64,000 nucleotides of DNA, taken from the NCBI GenBank assembly GCA_034766995.1, contig CM068313.1, positions 23,657,512 through 23,721,511 of the forward strand, written 5' to 3'. Shown one piece after another: positions 1 through 13,116 of the stretch (position 1 is its first letter; every line of letters starts with the position of its first letter). Position numbers and translations under genes: made by a program. Source of the stretch: Acanthacorydalis orientalis (lineage: Eukaryota > Arthropoda > Insecta > Megaloptera > Corydalidae). The notes beneath the pieces were generated by a model that was not told where the DNA came from, ran no database searches, and worked only from the letters and a program-made list of their open reading frames with translations.

Positions 1-3000
1 AACTTATGGCCAAAAAACTGGATGAAAATGGGTTTTTTGGGCAAAATAAGGCCATTTTGGAAAATAATCGGATCGAATCGCACACACCGTGATAGATAAT
101 TTCAAGGCGCATCTAACGATATACGACATTACCCACTTTGCACTGAATTTCGACTACTTATGGCCGAAAAACTGGATGAAAAATGGGTTTTTTGGGCAAA
201 ATAAGGCCATTTTGGCAAATAATCGGATCGAATCGAACACCGCTTGATAGATAATTTCAAGACGCATCTAACGATATACGACATTACCCACTTTGCACTG
301 AATTTCGACTACTTATGGCCGAAAAACTGGATGAAAAATGGGTTTTTTGGGCAAAATAAGGCCATTTTGGCAAATAATCGGATCGAATCGCATACCACGT
401 GATAGATAATTTCAAGACGCATCTAACGATATACGACATTACCCACTTTCCACTGAATTTCGACTACTTATGGCCGAAAAACTGGATGAAAAATGGGTTT
501 TTTGGGCAAAATAAGGCCATTTTGGCAAATAATCGGATCGAATCGCATACCACGTGATAGATAATTTCAAGACGCATCCAACGATATACGACATTACCCA
601 TTTCGCACTTAATTTCGACTATTTATGGCCAAAAAACTGGTTGAAAAATGTGTTTTTTGGGCAAAATAAGGCCATTTTGGCAAATAATCGGATCGAATCG
701 CATACCACGTGATAGATAATTTCAAGACGCATCCAACGATATACGACATTACCCATTTCGCACTTAATTTCGACTACTTATGTCCAAAAAACTGGTTGAG
801 AAATGGGTTTTTTGGACAAAATAAGGCCATTTTGGCAAATAATCGGATCAAATCGAACACCACGTGATAGATAATTTCAAGACGCATCCAACGATATACG
901 ACATTACCCATTTCGCACTTAATTTCGACTACTTATAGCCGAAAAACAGGTTGAAAATGTGTTTTTTGGGCAAAATAAGGCCATTTTGGCAATAATCGGA
1001 TCGAATCGCATACTACGTGATAGATAATTTCATGACGCATCTAACGATATACGACATTACCCATTTCGCACTTAATTTCGACAACTTATGGCCAAAAAAC
1101 TGGATGAAAATGGGTTTTTTGGGCAAAATAAGGCCATTTTGGAAAATAATCGGATCGAATCGCACACACCGTGATAGATAATTTCAAGGCGCATCTAACG
1201 ATATACGACATTACCCACTTTGCACTGAATTTCGACTACTTATGGCCGAAAAACTGGATGAAAAATGGGTTTTTTGGGCAAAATAAGGCCATTTTGGCAA
1301 ATAATCGGATCGAATCGAACACCGCGTGAGAGATAATTTCAAGACGCATCCAACGATATACGACATTACCCATTTCGCACTTAATTTCGACAACTTATAG
1401 CCGAAAAACTGGTTTAAAAATGTGTTTTTTGGGCAAAATAAGGCCATTTTGGCAAATAATCGGATCGAATCGAACACCGCGTGATAGATAATTACAAGAC
1501 GCATCTAACGATATACGACATTACCCACTTTCCACTGAATTTCGACTACTTATGGCCGAAAAACTGGATGAAAAATGGGTTTTTTGGGCAAAATAAGGCC
1601 ATTTTGGCAAATAATCGGATCGAATCGCATACCACGTGCAAGATAATTTCAAGACGCATCTAACGATATACGACATTACCCATTTTGCACATAATTTCGA
1701 CAACTTATAGCCGAAAAACAGGTTGAAAATGTGTTTTTTGGGCAAAATAAGGCCATTTTGGCAAATAATCGTATCGAATCGCACACCAAGTGATAGATAA
1801 TTTCAAGACGCATCCAACGATATACGACATTACCCATTTCGCACTTAATTTCGACTACTTATAGCCGAAAAACAGGTTGAAAATGTGTTTTTTGGGCAAA
1901 ATAAGGCCATTTTGGCAATAATCGGATCGAATCGAACACCACGCGATAGATAATTTCAAGGCGCATCTAACGATATACGACATTACCCACTTTCCACTGA
2001 ATTTCGACTACTTATGGCCGAAAAACTGGATGAAAAATGGGTTTTTTGGGCAAAATAAGGCCATTTTGGCAAATAATCGGATCGAATCGCATACCACGTG
2101 CAAGATAATTTCAAGACGCATCTAACGATATACGACATTACCCATTTTGCACTTAATTTCGACAACTTATAGCCGAAAAACAGGTTGAAAAATGTGTTTT
2201 TTGGGCAAAATAAGGCCATTTTGGCAAATAATCGTATCGAATCGCACACCAAGTGATAGATAATTTCAAGACGCATCCAACGATATACGACATTACCCAT
2301 TTCGCACTTAATTTCGACTACTTATGTCCAAAAAACTGGTTGAGAAATGGGTTTTTTGGACAAAATAAGGCCATTTTGGCAAATAATCGGATCAAATCGA
2401 ACACCACGTGATAGATAATTTCAAGACGCATCCAACGATATACGACATTACCCATTTCGCACTTAATTTCGACTACTTATAGCCGAAAAACAGGTTGAAA
2501 ATGTGTTTTTTGGGCAAAATAAGGCCATTTTGGCAATAATCGGATCGAATCGCATACTACGTGATAGATAATTTCATGACGCATCTAACGATATACGACA
2601 TTACCCATTTCGCACTTAATTTCGACAACTTATGGCCAAAAAACTGGATGAAAATGGGTTTTTTGGGCAAAATAAGGCCATTTTGGAAAATAATCGGATC
2701 GAATCGCACACACCGTGATAGATAATTTCAAGGCGCATCTAACGATATACGACATTACCCACTTTGCACTGAATTTCGACTACTTATGGCCGAAAAACTG
2801 GATGAAAAATGGGTTTTTTGGGCAAAATAAGGCCATTTTGGCAAATAATCGGATCGAATCGAACACCGCGTGAGAGATAATTTCAAGACGCATCCAACGA
2901 TATACGACATTACCCATTTCGCACTTAATTTCGACAACTTATAGCCGAAAAACTGGTTGAAAAATGTGTTTTTTGGGCAAAATAAGGCCATTTTGGCAAA

Positions 3001-6000
3001 TAATCGGATCGAATCGCATACCACGTGATAGATAATTTCAAGACGCATCCAACGATATACGACATTACCCATTTCGCACTTAATTTCGACTATTTATGGC
3101 CAAAAAACTGGTTGAAAAATGTGTTTTTTGGGCAAAATAAGGCCATTTTGGCAAATAATCGGATCGAATCGCATACCACGTGATAGATAATTTCAAGACG
3201 CATCCAACGATATACGACATTACCCATTTCGCACTTAATTTCGACTACTTATGTCCAAAAAACTGGTTGAGAAATGGGTTTTTTGGACAAAATAAGGCCA
3301 TTTTGGCAAATAATCGGATCAAATCGAACACCACGTGATAGATAATTTCAAGACGCATCCAACGATATACGACATTACCCATTTCGCACTTAATTTCGAC
3401 TACTTATAGCCGAAAAACAGGTTGAAAATGTGTTTTTTGGGCAAAATAAGGCCATTTTGGCAATAATCGGATCGAATCGCATACTACGTGATAGATAATT
3501 TCATGACGCATCTAACGATATACGACATTACCCATTTCGCACTTAATTTCGACAACTTATGGCCAAAAAACTGGATGAAAATGGGTTTTTTGGGCAAAAT
3601 AAGGCCATTTTGGAAAATAATCGGATCGAATCGCACACACCGTGATAGATAATTTCAAGGCGCATCTAACGATATACGACATTACCCACTTTGCACTGAA
3701 TTTCGACTACTTATGGCCGAAAAACTGGATGAAAAATGGGTTTTTTGGGCAAAATAAGGCCATTTTGGCAAATAATCGGATCGAATCGAACACCGCGTGA
3801 GAGATAATTTCAAGACGCATCCAACGATATACGACATTACCCATTTCGCACTTAATTTCGACAACTTATAGCCGAAAAACTGGTTGAAAAATGTGTTTTT
3901 TGGGCAAAATAAGGCCATTTTGGCAAATAATCGGATCGAATCGAACACCGCTTGATAGATAATTTCAAGACGCATCTAACGATATACGACATTACCCACT
4001 TTGCACTGAATTTCGACTACTTATGGCCGAAAAACTGGATGAAAAATGGGTTTTTTGGGCAAAATAAGGCCATTTTGGCAAATAATCGGATCGAATCGCA
4101 TACCACGTGATAGATAATTTCAAGACGCATCTAACGATATACGACATTACCCACTTTCCACTGAATTTCGACTACTTATGGCCGAAAAACTGGATGAAAA
4201 ATGGGTTTTTTGGGCAAAATAAGGCCATTTTGGCAAATAATCGGATCGAATCGCATACCACGTGATAGATAATTTCAAGACGCATCCAACGATATACGAC
4301 ATTACCCATTTCGCACTTAATTTCGACTACTTATAGCCGAAAAACAGGTTGAAAATGTGTTTTTTGGGCAAAATAAGGCCATTTTGGCAATAATCGGATC
4401 GAATCGAACACCACGCGATAGATAATTTCAAGGCGCATCTAACGATATACGACATTACCCACTTTGCACTGAATTTCGACTACTTATGGCCGAAAAACTG
4501 GATGAAAAATGGGTTTTTTGGGCAAAATAAGGCCATTTTGGCAAATAATCGGATCGAATCGCATACCACGTGCAAGATAATTTCAAGACGCATCTAACGA
4601 TATACGACATTACCCATTTTGCACTTAATTTCGACAACTTATAGCCGAAAAACAGGTTGAAAAATGTGTTTTTTGGGCAAAATAAGGCCATTTTGGCAAA
4701 TAATCGTATCGAATCGCACACCAAGTGATAGATAATTTCAAGACGCATCCAACGATATACGACATTACCCATTTCGCACTTAATTTCGACTACTTATGTC
4801 CAAAAAACTGGTTGAGAAATGGGTTTTTTGGACAAAATAAGGCCATTTTGGCAAATAATCGGATCAAATCGAACACCACGTGATAGATAATTTCAAGACG
4901 CATCCAACGATATACGACATTACCCATTTCGCACTTAATTTCGACTACTTATAGCCGAAAAACAGGTTGAAAATGTGTTTTTTGGGCAAAATAAGGCCAT
5001 TTTGGCAATAATCGGATCGAATCGCATACTACGTGATAGATAATTTCATGACGCATCTAACGATATACGACATTACCCATTTCGCACTTAATTTCGACAA
5101 CTTATGGCCAAAAAACTGGATGAAAATGGGTTTTTTGGGCAAAATAAGGCCATTTTGGAAAATAATCGGATCGAATCGCACACACCGTGATAGATAATTT
5201 CAAGGCGCATCTAACGATATACGACATTACCCACTTTGCACTGAATTTCGACTACTTATGGCCGAAAAACTGGATGAAAAATGGGTTTTTTGGGCAAAAT
5301 AAGGCCATTTTGGCAAATAATCGGATCGAATCGAACACCGCGTGAGAGATAATTTCAAGACGCATCCAACGATATACGACATTACCCATTTCGCACTTAA
5401 TTTCGACAACTTATAGCCGAAAAACTGGTTGAAAAATGTGTTTTTTGGGCAAAATAAGGCCATTTTGGCAAATAATCGGATCGAATCGAACACCGCTTGA
5501 TAGATAATTTCAAGACGCATCTAACGATATACGACATTACCCACTTTGCACTGAATTTCGACTACTTATGGCCGAAAAACTGGATGAAAAATGGGTTTTT
5601 TGGGCAAAATAAGGCCATTTTGGCAAATAATCGGATCGAATCGCATACCACGTGATAGATAATTTCAAGACGCATCTAACGATATACGACATTACCCATT
5701 TTGCACTTAATTTCGACAACTTATAGCCGAAAAACTGGTTTAAAAACGTGTTTTTTGGGCAAAATAATGCCATTTTGGCAAATAATCGGATCGAATCGCA
5801 TACCACGTGATAGATAATTTCAAAACGCATCTAACAATATACGACATTACCCATTTTGCACATAATTTCGACTACTTATGGCCGAAAAACTAGTTGAAAA
5901 ATGGGTTTTTTGCGCAAAATAAGGCCATTTTGGCAAATAATCGTATCGAATCACCCACCACGTGATAGATAATTTCATGACGCATCTAACGATATACGAC

Positions 6001-6275
6001 ATTACCCATTTCGCACTTAATTTCGACAACTTGTGGCCAAAAAACTGGATGAAACTGGGTTTTTTGGGCAAAATAAGGCCATTTTGGAAAATAATCGGAT
6101 CGAATCGCACACACCGTGATAGATAATTTCAAGGCGCATCTAACGATATACGACATTACCCACTTTGCACTGAATTTCGACTACTTATGGCCGAAAAACT
6201 GGACGAAAAATGGGTTTTTTGGGAAAAATAAGGCCATTTTGGCAAATAATCGGATCGAATCGCACATCACGTGAT
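1..6275. repeat. Satellite A: 155-bp tandem array with higher-order structure
   Basis: About 40 head-to-tail copies of a monomer of roughly 154.5 bp fill this stretch. Each copy carries the landmarks CTTATGGCCRAAAAACTGG, GGGCAAAATAAGGCCATTTT, CACGTGATAGATAATTTC and ACGATATACGACATTACCCA. A distinctive monomer variant (AACTTATGGCCAAAAAACTG followed by GATGAAAATGG) recurs at 1, 1083, 2627, 3554, 5099 and 6028. The spacings are 1082, 1544, 927, 1545 and 929 bp, that is 7, 10, 6, 10 and 6 monomers. The 97-105-codon open frames on the minus strand arise because two monomers happen to lack stops; they are not genes. The array runs off the left edge. Its homogeneity suggests recent turnover, and a pericentromeric or heterochromatic location is an inference. 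Confidence 0.95.
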
Positions 6276-6365
6276 GATACATGCGGATATGGCGGATATT
6301 GCGGATATCATATCCGCAATATTCGCCATATCCGCCATATCCGCATATCCGCAAAATCCAAAAAA
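6276..6365. repeat. Terminal hairpin at the left edge of satellite B
   Basis: Directly after the last truncated satellite A monomer, (GCGGATAT)-type hexamer repeats on the plus strand run into GCGGATATCATATCCGC and then into the inverted CCGCCATATCC-type repeats. This forms a hairpin of about 75 bp. It looks like a degenerate single-copy version of the eight internal cores and marks the array border. Confidence 0.75.
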
Positions 6366-7364
6366 ATTAATAGTTGTATTAATTAGTTGCCAAATTATCC
6401 TACATATCCACAAAATAATCAATATCCGTAATATCCACCATATACGAAATATCCGCATTATCCGCAATAACCGCAATATCAAAAAAAATGAGATTTTTTC
6501 AGTTTATTTGATATTTCCTACATTTTTTATGGACTGATATTAATTTTAAACAAGATATCATATAGAACAATTATATACGCATCGACCGGTATGAAATAGT
6601 TGCCATTTTTAAAACAATTTGGATATTTTATATATTGCGGATAAGGCGGATATTGAGGATATGGCGGATATGGTTTATTTTGTTGATATGTAGGATATTT
6701 TGGTAACTAGTTAATACTGGTCGATTCGTGTTTTAATGCTTTATGTATATTTCTAGACAAAATTAACATCGGTCCATAATAAATGTCGAAAATATCAAAA
6801 AAACCGCAAAATATCTGCAAAAATTTCCGTTATTCCTTCATAAAATATGCAAAATGTTATAAAACTAGCAACTATTTCATACCGTTCGATGCGTATTCTC
6901 ATGTTCTATATCGTAAAAGAGACAAAATTAACATAGGTTCATAATTGATACCGAAAAAGTTACAAAAACCGCGAAATATCCGCAAAACATCCGCAAAAAT
7001 AAACGTTTTTCTTGCTTAAAATAGCCAAAATGTAAAAAAAATTACAAAAATTTTATACTGGTCGATGCGTATTCTCATGTTCTATATCATAAAATAATAA
7101 TAAATACCAAAAATAACTCAAAAACCCCCCAAAATCGCATTTTTTTGGATTTTGCGGATATGCGGATATGGCGGATACGCAAAAATAAACGTTTTTCTTG
7201 CTTAAAATAGCCAAAATGTAAAAAAAATGACAAAAATTTCATACTGTTCGATGCGTATTCTCATGTTCTATATCATTAGATAATAATAAATACCAAAAAT
7301 AACTCAAAAACCCCCCAAAATCGCATTTTTTTGGATTTTGCGGATATGCGGATATGGCGGATAC

Positions 7365-7481
7365 GCGGATATTGCGGATATCATATCCGCGGCGGTTATC
7401 ATATCCGCGGCGGATATCATATCCGCGGCGGATATCATATCCGCGGCGGATATCATATCCGCGGAGGATATCATATCCGCC
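7365..7481. repeat. Satellite B palindromic core 1 (6 copies of the 18-bp dyad)
   Basis: Six tandem copies of GCGGATATCATATCCGCG. Each is an 8-bp inverted repeat around one central base, joined by CCGCGG palindromes. One copy reads GCGGTTATC and the last reads GAGGATATC, the same two variants as in cores 6 and 7. Confidence 0.9.
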
Positions 7482-10190
7482 ATTTTCGCGTATCCGCCAT
7501 ATCCGTTTATCCGCAAAATCCAAAAAAATGCGATTTTTGGGGGTTTTTCGTTATTTTTTGTTATTTATTATTATCTTATGATATAGAACATTAAAATACG
7601 CATCGAACAGTATGAAATTTTTGTAATTTTTTTTACATTTTGGCTATTTTAAGCAAGAAAAACGTTTATTTTTGCGTATCCGCCATATCCGCATATCCGC
7701 AAAATCCAAAAAAATGCGATTTTTGGGGGTTTTTCGTTATTTTTTGTTATTTATTATTATCTTATGATATAGAACATTAAAATACGCATCGAACAGTATG
7801 AAATTTTTGTAATTTTTTTTACATTTTGGCTATTTTAAGCAAGAAAAACGTTTATTTTTGCGTATCCGCCATATCCGCATATCCGCAAAATCCAAAAAAA
7901 TGCGATTTTTGGGGGTTTTTCGTTATTTTTTGTTATTTATTATTATCTTATGATATAGAACATTAAAATACGCATCGAACAGTATAAAATTTTTGTAATT
8001 TTTTTTACATTTTGGCTATTTTAAGCAAGAAAAACGTTTATTTTTGCGTATCCGCCATATCCGCATATCCGCAAAATCCAAAAAAATCCGATTTTTGGGG
8101 GTTTTTCGTTATTTTTTGTTATTTATTATTATCTTATGATACAGAACATTAAAATACGCATCGAACAGTATGAAATTTTTGTAATTTTTTTTATATTTTG
8201 GCTATTTTAAGCAAGGAAAACGTTTTTTTTTGCGGATATTTTGCGGATATTTCGCGGTTTTTGTAACTTTTTCGGTATCCATTATGAACCGATGTTATTT
8301 TTGTCTCATTTATGATATAGAACATTAAAATAGGCATCGGATAGTATGAAATAGTTGCCACTTTTTTAACATTTTGGATATTTTAGGCATGAAAAATCTT
8401 TAATTTCGCGAATTTTTCGCGGTTTTTGTGACTTTTTTGGTATCTATTATGAACCGATGTTAATTTTGACTCATGTATGATATAGTATATTAAAATACGC
8501 ATCGGATAGTATGAAATAGTTGCCATTTTTATAGCATTTTGGATCTTTTAGCCATGAAAAACCTTTATTTTTGTTAATTTTTCGCGGTTTTTGTGACTTT
8601 TTCGGTATCTATTATAAACCGATGTCAATTTTGACTCAAGTATGAAATAGAACATTAAATAACGCATAGAACAGTATGAAATAGTTGCTAGTTTTATAAC
8701 ATTTTGGGTATTTTATGAAGGAAAAACTGTAATTTTTGCTGATTTTTTGCGGTTTTTATGATATTTCCGACATTTATTACGGACAGATATTAATTTAGTC
8801 TAGAAATATACATAAAGCATTAAAAGACGAATCGACCAGTATTAATTAGTTGCCAAATTATCCTACATATCCACAAAATAAGCAATATCCGTAATATCCA
8901 CCATATACGAAATATCCGCATTATCCGCAATATCAAAAAAATGTGATTTTTTGCAGTTTATTTGATATTTCCTACATATTTTATGGACTGATATTAATTT
9001 TAAATAAGATATGATATAGAACAATTATATACGCATCGACCGGTATGAAATAGTTGCCCTTTTTAAAACATTTTGGATATTTTATATATTGCGGATATGG
9101 CGGATATTGAGGATATGGCGGATATGATTTATTTTGTTGATATGTAGGATATTTTGGTAACTAGTTAATACTGGTCGATTCGTCTTTTAATGCTTTATGT
9201 ATATTTCTAGACAAAATTAACATCGGTCCATAATAAATGTCGGAAATATCAAAAAAACCGCAAAATATCTGCAAAAATTTCCGTTATTCCTTCATAAAAT
9301 ATGCAAAATGTTATAAAACTAGCAACTATTTCATACCGTTCGATGCGTATTCTCATGTTCTATATCGTAAAAGAAACAAAATTAACATAGGTTCATAATT
9401 GATACCGAAAAAGTGACAAAAACCGCGAAATATCCGCAAAACATCCGCAAAAATAAATGTTTTTCTTGCTTAAAATATACAAAATGTAAAAAAAATGACA
9501 AAAATTTCATACTGTTCGATGCGTATTCTCATGTTCTATATCATTAGATAATAATAAATACCAAAAATAACTCAAAAACCCCCCAAAATCGCATTTTTTT
9601 GGATTCTGCGGATATGCGGATATGGCGGATACGCAAAAATAAACGTTTTTCTTGCTTAAAATAGCCAAAATGTAAAAAAAATGACAAAAATTTCATACTG
9701 TTCGATGCGTATTCTCATGTTCTATATCATTAGATAATAATAAATACCAAAAATAACTCAAAAACCCCCCAAAATCGCATTTTTTTGGATTTTGCGGATA
9801 TGCGGATATGGCGGATACGCAAAAATAAACGTTTTTCTTGCTTAAAATAGCCAAAATGTAAAAAAAATGACAAAAATTTCATACTGTTCGATGCGTATTC
9901 TCATGTTCTATATCATTAGATAATAATAAATACCAAAAATAACTCAAAAACCCCCCAAAATCGCATTTTTTTGGATTTTGCGGATATGCGGATATGGCGG
10001 ATACGCAAAAATAAACGTTTTTCTTGCTTAAAATAGCCAAAATGTAAAAAAAATGACAAAAATTTCATACTGTTCGATGCGTATTCTCATGTTCTATATC
10101 ATTAGATAATAATAAATACCAAAAATTACTCAAAAACCCCCCAAAATCGCATTTTTTTGGATTTTGCGGATATGCGGATATGGCGGATAC

Positions 10191-10307
10191 GCGGATATTG
10201 CGGATATCATATCCGCGGCGGATATCATATCCGCGGCGGATATCATATCCGCGGCGGATATCATATCCGCGGCGGATATCATATTTGCGGCGGATATCAT
10301 ATCCGCC
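10191..10307. repeat. Satellite B palindromic core 2 (6 copies)
   Basis: Six copies of the 18-bp dyad GCGGATATCATATCCGCG, the fifth carrying ATATTTGCGG. Four 186-bp monomers point in on the left and two full ones point out on the right. Confidence 0.9.
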
Positions 10308-13019
10308 ATTTTCACGTATCCGCCATATCCGTTTATCCGCAAAATCCAAAAAAATGCGATTTTTGGGGGTTTTTCGTTATTTTTTGTTATTTATTATTAT
10401 TTTATGATATAGAACATTAAAATACGCATCGAACAGTATGAAATTTTTGTAATTTTTTTTACATTTTGGCTATTTTAAGCAAGAAAAACGTTTATTTTTG
10501 CGTATCCGCCATATCCGCATATCCGCAAAATCCAAAAAAATGCGATTTTTGGGGGTTTTTCGTTATTTTTTGTTATTTATTATTATCTTATGATATAGAA
10601 CATTAAAATACGCATCGAACAGTATAAAATTTTTGTAATTTTTTTTACATTTTGGCTATTTTAAGCAAGAAAAACGTTTATTTTTGCGTATCCGCCATAT
10701 CCGCATATCCGCAAAATCCAAAAAAATGCGATTTTTTGGGGTTTTTCGTTATTTTTTGTTATTTATTATTATCTTATGATATAGAACATTAAAATACGCA
10801 TCGAACAGTATGAAATTTTTGTAATTTTTTTTATATTTTGGCTATTTTAAGCAAGGAAAACGTTTTTTTTTTGCGGATATTTTGCGGATATTTCGCGGTT
10901 TTTGTAACTTTTTCGGTATCCATTATGAACCGATGTTATTTTTGTCTCATTTATGATATAGAACATTAAAATAGGCATCGGATAGTATGAAATAGTTGCC
11001 ACTTTTTTAACATTTTGGATATTTTAGGCATGAAAAACCTTTAATTTCGCGAATTTTTCGCGGTTTTTGTGACTTTTTTGGTATCTATTATGAACCGATG
11101 TTAATTTTGACTCATGTATGATATAGTATATTAAAATACGCATCGGATAGTATGAAATAGTTGCCATTTTTATAGCATTTTGGATCTTTTAGCCATGAAA
11201 AACCTTTATTTTTGTTAATTTTTCGCGGTTTTTGTGACTTTTTCGGTATCTATTATAAACCGATGTCAATTTTGACTCAAGTATGAAATAGAACATTAAA
11301 TAACGCATAGAACAGTATGAAATAGTTGCTAGTTTTATAACATTTTGGGTATTTTATGAAGGAAAAACTGTAATTTTTGCTGATTTTTTGCGGTTTTTAT
11401 GATATTTCCGACATTTATTACGGACAGATATTAATTTAGTCTAGAAATATACATAAAGCATTAAAAGACGAATCGACCAGTATTAATTAGTTGCCAAATT
11501 ATCCTACATATCCACAAAATAAGCAATATCCGTAATATCCACCATATACGAAATATCCGCATTATCCGCAATATCAAAAAAATGTGATTTTTTGCAGTTT
11601 ATTTGATATTTCCTACATATTTTATGGACTGATATTAATTTTAAATAAGATATGATATAGAACAATTATATACGCATCGACCGGTATGAAATAGTTGCCC
11701 TTTTTAAAACATTTTGGATATTTTATATATTGCGGATATGGCGGATATTGAGGATATGGCGGATATGATTTATTTTGTTGATATGTAGGATATTTTGGTA
11801 ACTAGTTAATACTGGTCGATTCGTCTTTTAATGCTTTATGTATATTTCTAGACAAAATTAACATCGGTCCATAATAAATGTCGGAAATATCAAAAAAACC
11901 GCAAAATATCTGCAAAAATTTCCGTTATTCCTTCATAAAATATGCAAAATGTTATAAAACTAGCAACTATTTCATACCGTTCGATGCGTATTCTCATGTT
12001 CTATATCGTAAAAGAAACAAAATTAACATAGGTTCATAATTGATACCGAAAAAGTGACAAAAACCGCGAAATATCCGCAAAACATCCGCAAATAAATAAA
12101 TGTTTTTCTTGCTTAAAATATACAAAATGTAAAAAAAATGACAAAAATTTCATACTGTTCGATGCGTATTCTCATGTTCTATATCATTAGATAATAATAA
12201 ATACCAAAAATAACTCAAAAACCCCCCAAAATCGCATTTTTTTGGATTTTGCGGATATGCGGATATGGCGGATACGCAAAAATAAACGTTTTTCTTGCTT
12301 AAAATAGCCAAAATGTAAAAAAAATGACAAAAATTTCATACTGTTCGATGCGTATTCTCATGTTCTATATCATTAGATAATAATAAATACCAAAAATAAC
12401 TCAAAAACCCCCCAAAATCGCATTTTTTTGGATTTTGCGGATATGCGGATATGGCGGATACGCAAAAATAAACGTTTTTCTTGCTTAAAATAGCCAAAAT
12501 GTAAAAAAAATGACAAAAATTTCATACTGTTCGATGCGTATTCTCATGTTCTATATCATTAGATAATAATAAATACCAAAAATAACTCAAAAACCCCCCA
12601 AAATCGCATTTTTTTGGATTTTGCGGATATGCGGATATGGCGGATACGCAAAAATAAACGTTTTTCTTGCTTAAAATAGCCAAAATGTAAAAAAAATGAC
12701 AAAAATTTCATACTGTTCGATGCGTATTCTCATGTTCTATATCATTAGATAATAATAAATACCAAAAATAACTCAAAAACCCCCCAAAATCGCATTTTTT
12801 TGGATTTTGCGGATATGCGGATATGGCGGATACGCAAAAATAAACGTTTTTCTTGCTTAAAATAGCCAAAATGTAAAAAAAATGACAAAAATTTCATACT
12901 GTTCGATGCGTATTCTCATGTTCTATATCATTAGATAATAATAAATACCAAAAATAACTCAAAAACCCCCCAAAATCGCATTTTTTTGGATTTTGCGGAT
13001 ATGCGGATATGGCGGATAC

Positions 13020-13116
13020 GCGGATATTGCGGATATGCGGATATGGCGGATACGCGGATATTGCGGATATCATATCCGCGGCGGATATCATATCCGCGGC
13101 GGATATCATATCCGCC
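13020..13116. repeat. Satellite B palindromic core 3 (3 copies, duplicated lead-in)
   Basis: Three dyad copies. The lead-in GCGGATATTGCGGATATGCG is duplicated (13020 and 13054), giving one extra block of about 34 bp not seen in the other cores. Confidence 0.9.

Noticed and set aside
1211..6110. Minus-strand open frames of 87-105 codons containing FAKMALFCPKN and FGYKLSKLSAKW
   Set aside because: They are repeated translations of the 155-bp satellite. The monomer happens to lack stops in one frame for two units; there is no start context, splice signal or homology.
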